This document shows, piece after piece, positions 62,311-64,000 of a DNA stretch of 64,000 nucleotides (its first letter is position 1; every line of letters starts with the position of its first letter). The stretch spans positions 3,224,001 through 3,288,000 of the forward strand of contig NZ_CP036319.1 of assembly GCF_007752935.1 (NCBI RefSeq), given 5' to 3'. This stretch comes from Crateriforma conspicua (GTDB lineage Bacteria; Planctomycetota; Planctomycetia; Pirellulales; Pirellulaceae). Below the pieces are notes generated by a model that was not told the origin of the DNA, did not search any database, and was given only the letters and a program-made list of their open reading frames with translations. The position numbers and the translations under genes are program-made.

Positions 62311-63204
62311 ATGTCAGTCATCCTCGGACTCTGGCCGATCGCCGGCGTGACCACCGTCGGCGTCAGCCGTGATGATGCCCGATCGACGATCGCCGCGGCC
62401 ATCGATGCTGGCATACGGCGATTCGATACCGCATACAGCTATGGGTATGACGGCGAGAGTGATCGGTTGATCGGTGAGTTTCTGCAGGCCGATCGTGATT
62501 CCTTTGAACTGATCGGCAAAGCCGGGCAACGTTGGACGCCGGATCGCAAACGCGTTGTCGATGGACGGCCGCAGACTCTGACCGCCGACGTCGAAGAATC
62601 GCTTCGTCGCGCAGGTCTGGATCACTTCGATGTGCTGATGTTGCACAGCCCCGATCCCGACGTGCCGCTGTCCGAATCCGCTGCGGCGATCGATACAATG
62701 CGTCGTAGCGGAAAAGCCAAACGCATCGGCATTTGCAACGCGGATGAAAACCAGCGGAAACAGTTCGCCGCCGTCGCGGGATGCGATGCGATTCAGTGCC
62801 CGTTGAACTTGTTGCAGCAAGATTCACTGGACACATTGATTCGCCCGGCCGCGGCCGACGGTGCCCAGTGTCACGTGTACTGGACGTTGATGAAGGGCTT
62901 GTTGGCCGGAAAGATCGGCCGCGATCATCAGTTTCCCGAAGGTGACAGCCGGCCCAAATACGATGTCTTTCAGGGAGAGAAACGCGAAAGAGCGCACCGG
63001 ATCGTTGATGCATTGCGCGACATCGGTTCAGGGATCGGTCGCAGCGTTGCCAGTCTGTCCATCGGCTGGGCGGTCAGCCAGGACGGCGTCTCCGGTGCAC
63101 TGGTCGGTGCGCGTCGGCCTGATCAGATTTTGGAAACGGCCGACGCGACCGCCTTGGACGCATCGACGCTGGCGCAGATCGATCAATTGTTGGCCGACGT
63201 CTAG
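62311..63204 (+). CDS. Aldo/keto reductase
   Basis: 297 residues from the ATG beginning MSVILGLWPIAGVTTVGVSR. The (beta/alpha)8 family marks are in order: catalytic Asp and Tyr in FDTAYSYGYDGESDRLIGEF, Lys in LIGKAGQRW, His in DVLMLHSPDP; then SGKAKRIGICN and the C-terminal NADPH-binding GALVGARRPDQILE. It reduces aldehydes or ketones with NADPH in the cytoplasm; the substrate is unknown. A frame extension upstream (from 62170) is basic and unlike the family. Not clearly linked to neighbours. Confidence 0.9.
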   Translation: MSVILGLWPIAGVTTVGVSRDDARSTIAAAIDAGIRRFDTAYSYGYDGESDRLIGEFLQADRDSFELIGKAGQRWTPDRKRVVDGRPQTLTADVEESLRRAGLDHFDVLMLHSPDPDVPLSESAAAIDTMRRSGKAKRIGICNADENQRKQFAAVAGCDAIQCPLNLLQQDSLDTLIRPAAADGAQCHVYWTLMKGLLAGKIGRDHQFPEGDSRPKYDVFQGEKRERAHRIVDALRDIGSGIGRSVASLSIGWAVSQDGVSGALVGARRPDQILETADATALDASTLAQIDQLLADV

Positions 63205-63238
63205 CGAGCGGCTGAATTGTTGAATCCGTTCAGCCCGT

Positions 63239-63589
63239 TTACTTCACCTTCAGCATCCGCTGCAGTGCGACCAAGCTGTGATGCGTCGTTTCATCGTCGA
63301 CCAGGATTTGGTTGACCACGCATCCGTCACGCAGGTTTTCCAGGCACCAGCACAGGTGGGCCAAGTCGATCCGGTACATCGTCGCGCACATGCAGACGAC
63401 CGGCGACAAGAAATGAATTTCCTGTTCGGGGTGCTCCGCCTTCAGCCGGTTGACCAAGTGCAATTCCGTGCCGATCGCCCACTTCGTTCCCGGCGGGCTG
63501 TTGCGAACCGTGTCGATGATCTTTCCGGTGCTGCCGCTGACATCGGCGATGTCGTTGACTTCGAAACAGCCTTGTTCTTGTGTGAACAA
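63239..63589 (-). pseudogene. nadA: 3' remnant of quinolinate synthase nadA
   Basis: The frame matches only the C-terminal third of NadA: VNDIADVSGSTGKIIDTVRN, GTKWAIGTELHLVNRLKAEH, then SPVVCMCATMYRIDLAHLCW, which holds the third iron-sulfur cysteine. A complete NadA has about 300-370 residues and two more cluster cysteines, plus the HPEC motif just before this segment; here similarity stops at about 63580 and the upstream DNA encodes something unrelated. The first residues of the frame (MFTQEQGC) are not NadA. NadA makes quinolinate for NAD; this remnant cannot. An intact nadA is presumably elsewhere. Loss by recombination or insertion is the simplest reading. Confidence 0.75.
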
Positions 63590-63688
63590 ACAATGTAGCG
63601 CATCCTGCTTGGTCTACATTCCTCCAACAGCCCGATGTGGGCAACGGGCGACGCCGTCGCTCAAGCTAAACCAGATCGACGAGACCTG
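63590..63688. other. Junction between the nadA remnant and the DUF1559 fragment
   Basis: Short stretch separating two unrelated coding remnants read leftwards. Together with 63689-63790 it is more A/T-rich than most of the window, with homopolymer runs such as GTGTTTTTTCT. I see no insertion-sequence ends or target duplication. Confidence 0.35.
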
Positions 63689-64000
63689 TCAGTGGACAAA
63701 GCTAATCGCTAAACGAACAAGTGTTTTTTCTACTGCTGGACCCAATCTTGCGAGTCTGGATCGAGCAAAACTATAAAGGTTTTTTTCCACAGTGTTGGCT
63801 ACTCGACGCAACGCACCGTCTGCGAAAACAAACGATGCGTATCCCGGGTGAGGTGAGCCCCAGTTTTCGCGAAAAGGAATACCGACTCCATCAGGCACAA
63901 CACCGAATCCACGTCTGGCTGTGCCCGCGGATCCGCCAAGATAAACTGGTTCGTCCCAGTACCACGACGTGGGAACCTGCACAGTCTGATCAAATGCCTT
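63689..64000 (-). CDS. C-terminal part of a DUF1559 (pseudopilin-like) protein
   Basis: The minus-strand frame is open from the window edge to a stop at 63689. It contains the typical DUF1559 ending: PTSWYWDEPVYLGGSAG, then ENWGSPHPGYASFVFADGAL followed by RRVANTVEKN. DUF1559 proteins are very abundant in planctomycetes, begin with a type IV pilin-like prepilin motif, and are thought to be surface pseudopilins. After NTVEKN the last 28 residues (LYSFARSRLARLGPAVEKTL and beyond) do not follow the usual 'LATRAGGE' type of ending, so the gene end may be altered at the same breakpoint that truncated nadA. The 5' part lies outside the window. Confidence 0.65.
   Translation of the reverse strand, partial: KAFDQTVQVPTSWYWDEPVYLGGSAGTARRGFGVVPDGVGIPFRENWGSPHPGYASFVFADGALRRVANTVEKNLYSFARSRLARLGPAVEKTLVRLAISFVH

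Overview
The window looks like a chromosomal segment of a marine planctomycete of the Pirellulaceae (Rhodopirellula / Rubripirellula / Crateriforma-like). I infer this from protein families largely or strongly associated with that group: two BBP7-type outer-membrane barrels, a TIGR03009 protein, a TIGR03790 protein, a DUF1559 fragment, DWG-type Ser/Thr kinases with PAS domains, two secreted type I sulfatases, a double-length UvrA, and short palindromic intergenic repeats. The genes are mostly moderately GC-rich and stand alone or in two- to three-gene units on both strands. I saw no rRNA, tRNA, CRISPR array, intact insertion sequence or prophage.

Layout. 1-2093: a truncated membrane protein and an anchored TPR-like protein (minus). 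2340-3110: an LpxH-like metallophosphoesterase (plus). 3187-7483: pyruvate dehydrogenase E1 and E2 (aceE-aceF, minus; no E3 in the window). 7960-9178: a zinc-ribbon protein with its own terminator and a low-molecular-weight tyrosine phosphatase. 9246-11939: a minus-strand run of quinone oxidoreductase, VIT-family transporter and GH16 glycosidase. 12150-14260: ECF sigma factor with a large membrane-bound anti-sigma-like partner. 14261-14869: palindromic and tandem repeats. 14870-23643: a 2194-residue tandem-fused UvrA whose stop codon overlaps the start of a PAS-containing Ser/Thr kinase. 23899-25717: gamma-carbonic anhydrase, Gfo/Idh/MocA oxidoreductase and PII protein as overlapping plus-strand genes. 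25739-29065: sulfatase, TIGR03009 protein, thioesterase. 29296-31505: repeats, BBP7 barrel, a small inserted hairpin element. 31605-35821: PPP-family phosphatase, vWA protein, PEP-CTERM protein. 35958-36158: the best preserved palindromic repeat. 36187-41329: a large secreted protein of unknown function, then hydroxyproline epimerase, D-amino-acid dehydrogenase and a small membrane protein. 41382-49206: flavin oxidoreductase, RND transporter, TIGR03790 protein, DASS symporter. 49361-55470: secretin and a C-terminally truncated SecA homologue. 55738-63204: second BBP7 barrel, MscS channel, large arylsulfatase, aldo/keto reductase. 63239-64000: a 3' remnant of nadA next to the 3' end of a DUF1559 gene, which looks like a rearrangement boundary.

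How the genes work together: the window mixes housekeeping genes (PDH, UvrA, SecA-like, sigma factor) with polysaccharide and sulfate-ester degradation (GH16, two sulfatases), a partial trans-4-hydroxy-L-proline degradation route, and cell-envelope proteins (secretin, barrels, MscS, RND). The observations most worth following up are the UvrA-UvrA fusion with a novel C-terminal domain translationally coupled to a PAS kinase, the nested palindromic repeats that abut gene stop codons, and the SecA homologue lacking the C-terminal third.
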